Below the pieces are notes generated by a model. It did no database searches, was not told the origin of the DNA, and saw only the letters and a list, made by a program, of their open reading frames with translations. A stretch of 64,000 nucleotides of DNA, taken from assembly GCF_028623165.1 (NCBI RefSeq), contig NZ_CP117768.1:558001-622000 (forward strand), given 5' to 3'. Each line of letters starts with the position of its first letter. Positions within the stretch are counted from its first letter, which is position 1. Position numbers and translations under genes: made by a program. Below are positions 35,996-45,304 of this stretch, piece by piece. The stretch comes from Nostoc sp. UHCC 0926. GTDB taxonomy: Bacteria; Cyanobacteriota; Cyanobacteriia; Cyanobacteriales; Nostocaceae.

Positions 35996-37444
35996 ATGTT
36001 TCAAACTACTCGTCGCCGTCTTGCTGTCTGGTACACTACTATCACCGCTGTATTACTACTATTATTCGCTAGTGGAGTATATTTATATGTCCGCAGTACA
36101 TTAATCGAGCGGATTGACGATACCCTCAATCATGTAGTGGAAATTGTAGAGCGATCGCTTGTAGTTGAGCCGATCAATGGTGATGTTGACAAATTTCGCA
36201 TTAATCTAGAAGCCAGTTTTCGTGATAATGCCGACACTGTAGAAGATGACCATATTGACCTAGAATGGTTTAGTCGCACTGGCGAATTACTTTGGTCAAC
36301 GTTATCCGAACCACTAAATATTCCCATTCGTGCTAACCGCACTGGCGAAACTGTACGCGTAGTCAAGGAAGAGAGTGAGAATTCAAAATTCAAAATTCCT
36401 AACTCCTCACTCAAAACTCAAAACTCAGCACTGTTATTACGACAAGTTACCCAACGGGTGGAAGTCGGACGGCAGGTATTAGGATATCTGCGTGTAAGCC
36501 ATCCCTGGTTTGAAGTCACTAAACCCAGTCGCCAATTAATTTTTGATTTGGCGTTAGGTATTGGGTTAATGGTGCTTTGTGTCGGAGCAAGTGGTTGGTT
36601 TCTTTCGGGTAAAGCGATGGAACCTGTAGGTGAGTCCTACCAACGCCTTAAACAATTTACTGCTGATGCTTCACATGAACTTAGAAGTCCCATTACTTTG
36701 ATTCAAACCAATGTGCAAGTCGCCCTTGCTGACTTGGATTTAGCAGAGACAGAAGCGACTACTTCTTTGCACTATCGCCAACAGTTAAAGGTCGTAGAAC
36801 GGTTAACGCAGCGTTTAGGTAAGTTAGTCAATGACTTACTGTTCCTAGCACGGCAGGATAGTGGTATTAGCAAAGATATTTTTTCATCTTGTCCACTGGA
36901 CGCCTTGCTGATGGAAGTAGTTGAAGAACAAGAATTGTTAGTCCCTGAAAAAGAAATCACCCTTTCTCTAGATTTAGTTGACCCTCCCGCCTCGGAAACA
37001 AGCCCCGAATTACTGGAAAATTGGTTTACGCTTGCGGGCAATTGGGATCAACTGGTGCGGCTGTTCACAAATTTAATTGCTAATGCCTTGCATTACACTC
37101 CAGCAGGTGGACGGGTGAAAGTGGAATTGGCGCGGATAGAGGGAATAAATCGCGTTTCTGGACTACGTTACACCAGTGCCCAGTTGCAAGTTAAAGTGAG
37201 TGATACCGGAGTTGGAATTCCAGCAGAAGCACTGCCACGCTTGTTTGACCGCTTTTATCGGGTAGATCCGGCGCGGACTCATACAACTGGGAATACAGCT
37301 ACAGCCAGTGCGACTGGTTCAGGATTGGGATTAGCGATCGCTCAAGCTATTGTCGAACATCATCAGGGTCATATTCAAGTTGAAAGTATCCAAGGCATTG
37401 GCACTACGTTTACTGTGACTTTACCAATAACTCTTGAGTCTTAA
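35996..37444 (+). CDS. Sensor histidine kinase
   Basis: This 482-residue membrane kinase has TM1 at about 11-31, a periplasmic sensing region (about 32-180), TM2 at about 182-205, and a HisKA domain with phospho-acceptor His in FTADASHELRSPITLIQ. The HATPase_c domain has N box NLIANALHYTPAGG, G1 DTGVGIP, F box LFDRFYR and G2 GSGLGLAIA. Periplasmic residues about 128-145 (ENSKFKIPNSSLKTQNSA) are encoded by an intergenic-type repeat, an in-frame insertion unlikely to be ancestral. No partner response regulator is adjacent. It resembles cyanobacterial RppB/NrsS-like kinases, but the signal cannot be read from the sequence. Confidence 0.92.
   Translation: MFQTTRRRLAVWYTTITAVLLLLFASGVYLYVRSTLIERIDDTLNHVVEIVERSLVVEPINGDVDKFRINLEASFRDNADTVEDDHIDLEWFSRTGELLWSTLSEPLNIPIRANRTGETVRVVKEESENSKFKIPNSSLKTQNSALLLRQVTQRVEVGRQVLGYLRVSHPWFEVTKPSRQLIFDLALGIGLMVLCVGASGWFLSGKAMEPVGESYQRLKQFTADASHELRSPITLIQTNVQVALADLDLAETEATTSLHYRQQLKVVERLTQRLGKLVNDLLFLARQDSGISKDIFSSCPLDALLMEVVEEQELLVPEKEITLSLDLVDPPASETSPELLENWFTLAGNWDQLVRLFTNLIANALHYTPAGGRVKVELARIEGINRVSGLRYTSAQLQVKVSDTGVGIPAEALPRLFDRFYRVDPARTHTTGNTATASATGSGLGLAIAQAIVEHHQGHIQVESIQGIGTTFTVTLPITLES
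36379..36429 (+). repeat. Intergenic-type simple repeat inserted in a kinase gene
   Basis: The words AATTCAAAATTCAAAATTC and ACTCAAAACTCAAAACTC are the kind of simple repeats normally found between genes in Nostoc-type genomes. Here they fall in the periplasmic loop of the sensor kinase and keep the frame open. Confidence 0.65.
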
Positions 37445-37597
37445 TTCGGCAAGAAATATTTGTTTCCTGTGATAGATGTAGAAAAGTAAATAAATTGACT
37501 ACTTTATATAATAACAATTGCAGTATTTAGCCGCATTAAATTTGCTGTTTAAAAACTATTAAAAAAATAAGTGTTTTTCTAGGAGTCCACAAAAAAT

Positions 37598-38311
37598 ATG
37601 AAATCTCAAAATTATCGCAAGTCCGCTGAGTTATTTGGCGCTATTTGTGGAGGATTACTGATTAGTCTGCCAGTAATTCCTCAAGTAGTAGCACAGCAGT
37701 CTCCTCCCAAGGTTAACCCTTGTCCAAGAATTTTCTACGAAGAACCACATAATAATCAGGTTGTGGTGCCGCTGGGATGTCCTCCTAATGCCCTAACTAA
37801 AAGACTCGCTGCTCAAGGGCTTCTTCCCGTCCCTGCTACCCCATCACCAGAGCAAACAAGATTGAGTGTCGGCGGTGAAGCTCCAGAATCAGGTGTCACA
37901 ACACCACCCCCAGTTCCTAGCGAGCAAACTCAACAGCCCTCACCAGGGGCGGTTTCTGGCGACCAACCACAACTACTACAACCACGGCAAACCCCCAGTG
38001 CTACGATCGCCCTAGCAAATGGTACAGTTAATATCAAGTTGATAAATAACACTGCGGCTAATGTAACTTTCCAAGTGATTGGCGATACAGCACCGCGATC
38101 GCTACAAGGTAAGTCAGATGTAACACTGCAAGGTCTAAGGGCCCCAGTAACCGTAACATTTGAACGACAAGATGGCGGACAGTTGATAGTGACTCCACAA
38201 CCTTCTTCAGAGCCAGGAAGCTTAGAAGTTACATTTAAGGAAGCCACGGATGCAACTCAAGGCAGAAGTACTATGAGAATTGAACGAAACGGTTCTGTCT
38301 TCTTGAATTAG
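37598..38311 (+). CDS. Exported protein of unknown function with Pro-rich linker
   Basis: This 237-residue protein has a signal peptide (about 1-32, ending PQVVAQQ). Two conserved cysteines follow (NPCPRIFYEEPHN and PLGCPPNALTKRLAAQGLLP, possibly a disulfide). A Pro/Gln/Ser-rich linker (about 80-130) leads to a beta-rich C-terminal domain (about 135-237: TIALANGTVNIKLINNTAAN..RSTMRIERNGSVFLN). AGGAGT before ATG 37598 supports the start. It looks like a conserved cyanobacterial periplasmic family. Function unknown. Confidence 0.75.
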   Translation: MKSQNYRKSAELFGAICGGLLISLPVIPQVVAQQSPPKVNPCPRIFYEEPHNNQVVVPLGCPPNALTKRLAAQGLLPVPATPSPEQTRLSVGGEAPESGVTTPPPVPSEQTQQPSPGAVSGDQPQLLQPRQTPSATIALANGTVNIKLINNTAANVTFQVIGDTAPRSLQGKSDVTLQGLRAPVTVTFERQDGGQLIVTPQPSSEPGSLEVTFKEATDATQGRSTMRIERNGSVFLN

Positions 38312-38554
38312 TAAAGGCAGGGCGTGGGTTAAGTTCTAGCTGTTCTCAATTCAGTCAACTTAAGCCCTGGCGAATAGAATTCGCGGCTACACAAACAGAG
38401 CTTTCCTCCGTGGGCGAAGAGAAAATCAAGCTTTTTTTAGGTAAAGTCTCGTGTAGACGCGGTTTCTAACCACCGATTTAACGTTAAGTTGACACCAATG
38501 TACAGCTGTGCATCCCTACTCTCAACGATGCAAAAGATTTGTGATGCCGTCCTC
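38312..38554. other. Short intergenic region between convergent genes
   Basis: Nothing coding is seen. The tract contains a GGTAAAGTCTCGTGTAGACG fragment and separates the exported protein gene from the end of the TPR pseudogene. Confidence 0.4.
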
Positions 38555-39637
38555 CTACTTCAGCTGAAGCATTTTAGTTAGCTGATCTAGCAATTGCACC
38601 TCTTGTTTGCTGTCTTCCAATGTCCGCGCCAGTATAATCGCCCTTTCGTAAAAATTGCGGGCAGTGAGGTAATTACCTTGCTGCTTGTATAATTGAGCAT
38701 AATACTCAAAAGATTTTAATTATTCTCGCAAATTTTGCAATTCTTTAGCGAGTGTCAAACGTTGCTCTAGCAAGTCAAAGGCCCGTTCGTAACGTCCGAC
38801 AGCACTGTGAGCTTTCACTAAACCGTCAATTGCCCGTAATTCATTAGTGCGATCGCGGTTAGTTTTAGCTATCTGCATTGCTTCACCATAAGTAGCAATG
38901 GTATCCTGATAATTTCCAGATGCTAAGTAGGCATCACCTAAATTATTCAGGGTATTTGCTTCACCGATCGCATCGCCAGTCTGACGGCGGAAAATTAAAG
39001 CATTTTCATACAATTTAATCGCCTTGTTATAATCTCCCAACCTAGCTGCTACCAGACCCAAATTACTCAAAGATAGTCCTTCTCCTTCAATATTTTTGAC
39101 ACCGTGAGCAATTGCGAATGCATCTTCAACTGTTTTACTAGCAGCAGCAGATTCTCCTTGTTGCAGGAAAAATGTACCGATATTATTCAGCACAAAAATC
39201 TGAGCTTGGAAGTCTTGAGTATCACGAGCGATCGCTAATCCTCGCCGTAAAGCATCTTCCACCTCTTTTAAACTACCAAGCTGGACATAAGCCTTAGCAA
39301 GCAAATTGTAAGTTAGACCTTGTGCTTTCAGGTCGCCAATTGAGTGATATAGTTCCAGTGCCCGCAAGCAAGATGCAATTGTTTTGTCGGCATATCCTGA
39401 GGCGTATTGCTGTTCACCGATACTCAGCAAGCTGTCTGCTTCATCTCTTGATTGTCGCCCAACGGAACTATTTAAAGAGCGGTGGAGTTGTTGCGTAATA
39501 TCAACTGCACCCGCAGCTATGGGACTCAGCAAAAAAGTAAACAGTAAAAAGCTGTGTAAAAGTATCTGAGTCCGAGAAATCGCACTTACCCAAACTAAGC
39601 CTACCTTTTGCCTTGGAAATACAAGCCATTGTTTCAT
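38555..39637 (-). pseudogene. Exported TPR protein gene with an in-frame stop
   Basis: The gene encodes a signal peptide (SFLLFTFLLSPIAAGA, about 28-43) and about six TPR units (for example LGDYNKAIKLYENALIFRRQ, ANTLNNLGDAYLASGNYQDT). At codon 306 a TAA (38720-38722) stops the frame. The same frame continues cleanly past it with LKSFEYYAQLYKQQGNYLTA and RNFYERAIILARTLEDSKQE, then VQLLDQLTKMLQLK and TAG at 38555-38557. The downstream part is a normal TPR, so the TAA is a recent nonsense change (or a sequencing error). The shortened 305-residue protein could still fold. Confidence 0.85.
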
Positions 39638-39735
39638 AAAACTTACCCGTAAAGTTGCGGGTTTAAGTAGAAGGTCTAAGAGGAAGTTTTAAATTATTAA
39701 ATTCGAGACAATTAATATACGCGTATATACTTAAG

Positions 39736-40365
39736 CTAAGATTGGACTAAATCTTCCCCAAAGTAAATAGTGCGAATATCTGTGGGTAATTTGTCCTCTA
39801 GCATACGATAGCCTTCCTGGAGAGAATTGGCTACAACACTTGGAGCGATCGCTTCTCCTTCGGCTTGCAAATAGGCGGCGATTCTAGTTTCGCTCCAGTG
39901 GAAAGTTTGAGCCATTAACACCATCAATCGTAAAACAGCTGGTAATTGGTCTAATGCCTGTTGTACATAGCACCATAGTGGTGGCGAAGTTGTTTGAAGA
40001 GAATAATGAATTGCTTCTGTGGGTGGTAGCTTAATCTCGTTAATACAGAAAGCTGTCATATTAATTAACCAATTTTGCATGGTTAAGGCTTCCTTACCTG
40101 ATTCAGAGTCGGTTAAATTTAGTCCACCAAGTTCGTAGTAAATATGTCGCCAGGTGAGGGCAAACAGATAATCTGCCTGCACAGGCGATCGCGCTGAATG
40201 CCGAATTAAGGTATACACTATGGGACTATAGCGGCAAAAAATCACCGTAAAGTACTTTCCGGCATCTGGATAGCGCTGAAACAGAGTCAGTAGTTCATCG
40301 TCACTGTGATGGAACAGCGACTTCACCAGCGGGTGATTAGCTTCGGGAAAATGAGGAATTTGCAC
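39736..40365 (-). CDS. Sigma-70-like regulatory protein
   Basis: This 209-residue protein resembles ECF/sigma-70-type factors. Its helical N-terminal half (DDELLTLFQRYPDAGKYFTVIFCRYSPIVYTLI) is like region 2, and the C-terminal half (QQALDQLPAVLRLMVLMAQTFHWSETRIAAYLQ) is like region 4. The promoter-recognition helices are divergent. It is a known type in cyanobacteria, annotated as sigma-70 family, but I cannot show that it binds RNA polymerase. It is transcribed divergently from the glyoxalase-like gene. Confidence 0.65.
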   Translation of the reverse strand: MQIPHFPEANHPLVKSLFHHSDDELLTLFQRYPDAGKYFTVIFCRYSPIVYTLIRHSARSPVQADYLFALTWRHIYYELGGLNLTDSESGKEALTMQNWLINMTAFCINEIKLPPTEAIHYSLQTTSPPLWCYVQQALDQLPAVLRLMVLMAQTFHWSETRIAAYLQAEGEAIAPSVVANSLQEGYRMLEDKLPTDIRTIYFGEDLVQS

Positions 40366-40561
40366 AAGTCTTTGAGTTGATAGTTGTTAAAATAGTTTTG
40401 GGAATTGCACTCCCGTAGTTAATCGCATAATATCTTGGTGTTGCCCAGTTTGTAGTCCAGACTCAGACTACTAGAGTATTGATAAACTAGAAACAAAGAC
40501 TTAATTTTAGTCTTAATCGACAATCATAAAATCGGCTCCCTTATAGAATCCTTATTTGTTC

Positions 40562-41158
40562 ATGGTTATAGCAGTTAGTGTGATATCGTTCCTGCTCAGT
40601 CCCCTTACCTTAGGCTCCTTTCTCCCTTCCCTGCCCTTAGATAGCCTCTTCTCCACCCAAGGCATTATGGTGATGCTGCTAGCAGCTTACGCTGGCGCAA
40701 TGTGGATGTTCCTCACCAGTGCCCCAAAAGTACACACTGTAATGGTGTCGGATTTGGAGATTGCCCGACAGTTGTATGAAGGGCTGCTAGATTTGCCAGC
40801 AGCTGAGGTGCCCTTGCACTATTACTACAACTACGAACAAACTATAGGCGCAACTGGCATTGATCCACTATATATGTCTACTGGGCCGAGCTTGTCTAGC
40901 AAAATGATGAATAATGCCACAGATGGGCTGTGGTATCAATTAAAGAAAAACACCCAGCTACACATTATTACTGGCGCGAGTTTAGGTAGCAAAAATCAGC
41001 AACGCCACGTTTGCTTTGACCATGACTGCCTAGAAATGATTTTAATGCGAGTCGAAATGCGCGGTTTGAAATTGAAGATTCGCAACCACAAGCCCCTGAA
41101 TTTTTTGGTCAAGGACTATGAAGGGCGCGTTATTGAGGTAGCAGAGGTAGCGAATTAG
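40562..41158 (+). CDS. Glyoxalase-like domain protein, membrane anchored
   Basis: This 198-residue protein starts with two hydrophobic segments (about 3-24 and 30-50: VISFLLSPLTLGSFLP and IMVMLLAAYAGAMWMFL). A vicinal-oxygen-chelate/glyoxalase-like domain follows (KVHTVMVSDLEIARQLYEGLLDLPAAEVPLHYYYN..HIITGASLGSKNQQRHVCFDHDCLEMIL..FLVKDYEGRVIEVAE). The family is well conserved in cyanobacteria. The substrate is unknown. ATG 40562 is taken instead of TTG 40556. Confidence 0.75.
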   Translation: MVIAVSVISFLLSPLTLGSFLPSLPLDSLFSTQGIMVMLLAAYAGAMWMFLTSAPKVHTVMVSDLEIARQLYEGLLDLPAAEVPLHYYYNYEQTIGATGIDPLYMSTGPSLSSKMMNNATDGLWYQLKKNTQLHIITGASLGSKNQQRHVCFDHDCLEMILMRVEMRGLKLKIRNHKPLNFLVKDYEGRVIEVAEVAN

Positions 41159-41247
41159 TCATTAGATTTTAGATAATTTGAGGTTGGGTGGTGCGTAGCT
41201 TGCCGCCGTAAGCATCGCACCACCCAATATTTTTTTATATAGCAGGT

Positions 41248-41277
41248 GAAGCGACTGAACTTTCATTCAGTCGCTTC
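41248..41277. terminator. 12-bp perfect hairpin between convergent genes
   Basis: GAAGCGACTGAA (41248-41259) pairs with TTCAGTCGCTTC (41266-41277). It lies 90 bp after the glyoxalase-like gene and 150 bp after the convergent WD40 gene. A TTTTTTTATAT run sits on its left side, so on the minus strand the hairpin is followed by A/T-rich sequence. It is a plausible bidirectional terminator. A variant of the 26-bp dispersed repeat (41193-41218) lies just upstream. Confidence 0.5.
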
Positions 41278-41427
41278 AATTCAGGAGGGGTCAAATCCTA
41301 TAAGCGAATTGCTCCTCCAGCAAAAACTCCCTCCTGCCTCCTTCAGTTATTCTCTGCGAGACGCTACGCGAACTGCGAATCAATTGACACTTCTAACTTA
41401 GTAAGGTGATTACGTAAACAGTAAGTT

Positions 41428-42900
41428 TTAAATGCTTCCAGTATTCCAAATATTGACAATTCCATCCTTACTCCCACTAGCCAGAAATTTCCCATCACGA
41501 CTAAAAGCTACTGATGTCACTTCTTTTGTATGTCTAGAATCTAGAGTCCAAATTTCACTTTGCGGACTTCTGATATTCCAAAGCTTAATTGTTTTGTCTT
41601 TGCCAGCACTAACTAAGATGCGACTATCAACAGGATTGTAAGCGATAGAATTCACAATTGTCTGCTGGGGGAATATCTCAACTACTTCTTGCGTTTCCAG
41701 TTTCCAGATACAAAGCTTAACTTTACTGTTAGTATCACCAGCAACAGCAAGAGTTTGACCATCTGGGCTAAATATAAGCGATCTAATTCTTGTAAATTGT
41801 TTTAATTCTTGTGGAATCCAAATTTCTTTTTTTTGTAGAGTTTTTAAATTCCAGAGCGAAATATTTCCTTTCTTATCTCCACTAGCAAGAGTGTGACTAT
41901 CAGGGCTAATTGCAATATTCTTAACTATATTGTCATGTGGTAATAAATCCTTTTTTTCCTGTTTAAAAAAGCCAATTCTTATAGCTTGTTCATTACTAGC
42001 ACTAGCAATTATCTGACCATTAGGACTAAAAACAATTGTATGAATCCTTCCATCATAAAGCTGCGGATGTCCATAGGAAGATTGTATATTTTCACCAGAC
42101 AGAATACTCGTTATATTAATTACATTCTTTTCTGTAGGTACAACAGTACTGTAAACAATGAATTTTCCGTCAGGGCTAAAACATACTGATTTATCAGTAT
42201 CGAATCCTGTAAAAGATACTTTCTTACCAATTTGCTTAAAAAATATAGGTTTATTATCTTTACTTAAACTAAATATTTGAATTAGTGTGTTGTAGCTTCT
42301 AATAGCAATTTTGTTATCAACAGGACTAAAAGCAATAGAACTAACCTCATCATTTATAGGTATAGCAGTATAAAATTTTGGAACTTTTATAGGAACTTGA
42401 TATGCCTTTAAAAGCTTCAAATCTAAAATTTTACTATTTTGACTTTTCAAGTCAAAACACTTTGAGTCAGTAGGAGGAGGGGGAGTAGTATCTATTTTCC
42501 AAAACTCCCCATAAATTCTCATCAATTCCTCACGATAAACATTGTCAATGTCTGTTTGACTTACCTTGATATCTTCCTTTTTATAATTTCCCTTGAATAC
42601 AAAACCTTTTGTCAAATATATTTCTCTACCAACAGAGTCTGTTAGTAGTGTATCTCCACCTTCAGGATTAATATCTTTTTCCTTTGCTTCAACTAATTGA
42701 AAGACAATGATAATTGTGCCAACTTTCAAACCTTCTACTAAGCGAAAAAAAGCTTCTCCTGGCTTATTCATATCACTCTCTACTACTCTCGCTAGGAAGC
42801 TAGATAGACCAGCCTCACAGAGAAAAGCAGGAGCAACTATGGTTCGATAATCGATATATTGATTGCGTCCGATTAGAAAACCCCAAGCCTCAATACTCAT
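41428..42900 (-). CDS. WD40 protein with N-terminal 'QYIDYRT' domain, GTPase operon gene 4
   Basis: This 490-residue protein has two parts. Residues about 1-110 form a domain (EAWGFLIGRNQYIDYRTIVAP..FLARVVESDMNKPGEAFFRLVEG..IIIVFQLVEAKEKDIN..SVGREIYLTKGFVFKG) that is clearly shared with the preceding gene product. Residues about 185-490 form seven WD40 repeats (for example [40 protein letters not shown]). AAAGGAAAC precedes the ATG. It is the last gene of the operon. The shared domain probably docks on a common partner, perhaps the GTPases, while the propeller gives a binding surface. Function is not known. Confidence 0.8.
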   Translation of the reverse strand: MSIEAWGFLIGRNQYIDYRTIVAPAFLCEAGLSSFLARVVESDMNKPGEAFFRLVEGLKVGTIIIVFQLVEAKEKDINPEGGDTLLTDSVGREIYLTKGFVFKGNYKKEDIKVSQTDIDNVYREELMRIYGEFWKIDTTPPPPTDSKCFDLKSQNSKILDLKLLKAYQVPIKVPKFYTAIPINDEVSSIAFSPVDNKIAIRSYNTLIQIFSLSKDNKPIFFKQIGKKVSFTGFDTDKSVCFSPDGKFIVYSTVVPTEKNVINITSILSGENIQSSYGHPQLYDGRIHTIVFSPNGQIIASASNEQAIRIGFFKQEKKDLLPHDNIVKNIAISPDSHTLASGDKKGNISLWNLKTLQKKEIWIPQELKQFTRIRSLIFSPDGQTLAVAGDTNSKVKLCIWKLETQEVVEIFPQQTIVNSIAYNPVDSRILVSAGKDKTIKLWNIRSPQSEIWTLDSRHTKEVTSVAFSRDGKFLASGSKDGIVNIWNTGSI

Positions 42901-42967
42901 GCTTATGTTTCCTTTAAACCTGATGTAATATCTTCAATTATAAAATATTAGTGATGGGTTTTATCTA

Positions 42968-44119
42968 CTAAAATTTTGGCTTAGGCTGAATAATCTTCAA
43001 GGTAATAGTACCAGTTAAAACTTGATTTTTGAATTGGATAATTGCCTGCTCAATAGGGTAATAACTAATTAACAAATTTGAATTAGATATAGTGAGAGTT
43101 TGGTATTGGTCAGGCTTAATATCAATTATTCTTTTAATCTTATCTGGAGAATTAACTGGTAGAGAACCACTGATATATATTGCTGCATTCTTATATTTAT
43201 CTTGTTGTTTTTTTAACGCTTTGCTTGCATTTTCCTTCTTCAAGGGGATGTTTTCTTCCTTAAAACTAGCAGAAACTTTATCATCAACTATTGGTATTAA
43301 TTCGCTTGCAATGATTTGTGTTCCAGTTTTATATATAGATTTACCATCATTAGTGACAATAAAGTTTGCCTCCTCCTTGCCAATAATCCAGTAGCGTCCA
43401 GAAGCATCAGAACCATTACTAGCCAGCTTACCTGTAATTTTTACATATATATGTCTAGTTTTTACGTTTTGATTGTACACAGATACGATATCATGTTCGG
43501 TTTTGTGTTGCAGTCCGAAAATCTTCAGATTCAAACTTGCTAAGATGATTCCGATAATAACAAGTAAAGCCACAGCAATAGACACTATTAAATTAAAATT
43601 AATAGATACAACTTGAGGCTCTATCTCAAAAGATGGCAATCCTATAAGTCGTAATTGCTTACTATGTTCCTGGCTTTCTAAAGAAAATGCTTCCGAAGAA
43701 ATTGTGGCATTATAATCAGTTGCTTGCCAAAATTGTCTATAACTTTCTACTGAGTACTCATAAGATTTATCAATATGCTTTTGATAAACCTCTGTATCTC
43801 TATAATTGTGCTTTCCTTTCAATACAAAACCTTTAATTAAATAGATTTCTCTACCAAAAGAATCTTTAAGTACTGCATTTCCACCTGGATAATTAATATC
43901 TTGCTCTGTCGCCTCAACTACTTGAAATACGATGGTAAAAGAGCCAGCTTTAGAACCTTCTATTGTACGAATAAAAGCATTCCCCGGTTCAGTTAAATCA
44001 CCATCTGCCGTTCTAGCCAAAATACTAGAAATACCAGCATTACAGATAAAATCAGGAGCCACTACAGTTCGGTAATCAATATATTGATTGCGGCTCACTA
44101 AAAACGGCCAAGCATTCAT
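42968..44119 (-). CDS. Membrane protein with N-terminal 'QYIDYRT' domain, GTPase operon gene 3
   Basis: This 383-residue protein starts with the same ~100-residue domain as the WD40 gene (NAWPFLVSRNQYIDYRTVVAP..EPGNAFIRTIEGSKAGSFTIVFQVVEATEQDI..SFGREIYLIKGFVLKG). One transmembrane helix follows (about 172-196, LIVSIAVALLVIIGIILASL), then a beta-rich C-terminal domain (about 205-383). ATG 44119 is preferred over 44137 because AGGAGT lies 7 bases upstream and the paralogous N-terminus starts at the same place. The longer start would overlap the GTPase stop by 8 bp, so the two are translationally close either way. It probably tethers the system to the membrane (inference). Confidence 0.8.
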   Translation of the reverse strand: MNAWPFLVSRNQYIDYRTVVAPDFICNAGISSILARTADGDLTEPGNAFIRTIEGSKAGSFTIVFQVVEATEQDINYPGGNAVLKDSFGREIYLIKGFVLKGKHNYRDTEVYQKHIDKSYEYSVESYRQFWQATDYNATISSEAFSLESQEHSKQLRLIGLPSFEIEPQVVSINFNLIVSIAVALLVIIGIILASLNLKIFGLQHKTEHDIVSVYNQNVKTRHIYVKITGKLASNGSDASGRYWIIGKEEANFIVTNDGKSIYKTGTQIIASELIPIVDDKVSASFKEENIPLKKENASKALKKQQDKYKNAAIYISGSLPVNSPDKIKRIIDIKPDQYQTLTISNSNLLISYYPIEQAIIQFKNQVLTGTITLKIIQPKPKF

Positions 44120-44129
44120 ACTCTTACTC

Positions 44130-45224
44130 CTATTCATGTAAATCTGAAGCGGGAAACTCTTTAATAAATTTTGTTTGAATTTCTTTAAAGCATTTAATTG
44201 TGTGTTGAAGTGCTGTTTCCTGGTCTTTTACTTGATTTAAATCAACTTTATAATCACCTTTCTTAATAATCATAAATAATTCTTTTAAAGGACTACTTAT
44301 TAAAGGACTACTTACCATGTTAATATAAAAGCCCAACCAGTTAATTGGTTGGATAAATATCCCTTTATTAACACCTGGAAATCCTTGTTTTAGAAATGTT
44401 AATATCTGATTTTTATCTGAACCAGTTCCTTGGTTTAATTTGTTGGAAACTTCTTTCAATTCCTCCTCTAGTGTATCTGTCATAGCATAAGTGATAGGTA
44501 GTTCTAACTGATAAGGTTGTGGGATTCTATTAGGAATTTTTTTCATACTTCTCCCATCAGACTCAAGTGTTGCAAATTCCATACCGATAGAACTGATAGG
44601 AATTAGACGCATTGGTTGTACTTCTTTTCTTGCATCAACCACATCCTTAAATTCTTGACTCACATTCAAAAGACGTTTTCTTACTTGTGATAAGTCATAT
44701 TTATTATGTATCACATCCCATTTGCTGATAATAAAATGGACTGGTATCCTACCACATTCTTGTATTATTTGTGTTAAAGGTCTTAATTCCGTTTCTAGCC
44801 ATCTTGAAACATCTTTATTTTCCATCAAAGCAAGAAGTTGTGTACCGTCTAAGATTGCTAATACTGCATTAGCGTTTATAACAGCTTTTGCAAAATCAAA
44901 ATCATTATCTTGTGGATTTGTAATTAAACCACCTGGATAGTCAATATAGGTAAACTGACAAACAGGATACATGGACAGATTGTGGGTTTTTACGCAGCAA
45001 GTAAAAACCCACTCTTTTACATCACCTGTTGTGCCTCTAGGCCATTTTTCTCCAGTGACTATTTCTGCATAAATATTAGTTAATTCACTTCGTTGTTTTC
45101 CATCTTCAACCTTCAAGAAAAATCCATATTTTCCCTGGATTGATAACTGCTTAAATATACTACCTAACAACACAGTTTTTCCAGCACCAGATGGAGCTAT
45201 AGTGAGAATTTTGTAGTTTTCCAT
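44130..45224 (-). CDS. P-loop GTPase of the QYIDYRT operon (gene 2)
   Basis: This 364-residue protein begins with KILTIAPSGAGKTVLLGSIF (Walker A/G1), has a DxxG-type G3 in YIDYPGG and a G4-like SKWD in VHFIISKWDVI; LIPISSIG fits G5. These point to a GTPase rather than a general ATPase. The C-terminal third is helical with an amphipathic stretch (about 285-315). It is paralogous along its length to the next gene upstream. It resembles the TRAFAC-type GTPases that serve as cores of prokaryotic conflict/signalling systems, but the exact family is uncertain. It is followed with almost no gap by the QYIDYRT membrane protein gene. Confidence 0.82.
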   Translation of the reverse strand: MENYKILTIAPSGAGKTVLLGSIFKQLSIQGKYGFFLKVEDGKQRSELTNIYAEIVTGEKWPRGTTGDVKEWVFTCCVKTHNLSMYPVCQFTYIDYPGGLITNPQDNDFDFAKAVINANAVLAILDGTQLLALMENKDVSRWLETELRPLTQIIQECGRIPVHFIISKWDVIHNKYDLSQVRKRLLNVSQEFKDVVDARKEVQPMRLIPISSIGMEFATLESDGRSMKKIPNRIPQPYQLELPITYAMTDTLEEELKEVSNKLNQGTGSDKNQILTFLKQGFPGVNKGIFIQPINWLGFYINMVSSPLISSPLKELFMIIKKGDYKVDLNQVKDQETALQHTIKCFKEIQTKFIKEFPASDLHE

Positions 45225-45304
45225 GATACCTGGATAGTGAATAATATGAATATTTCACAGAATTACTCAAATAAATTGAGCAATTCTGCATTCTTACTCT
45301 GCTT

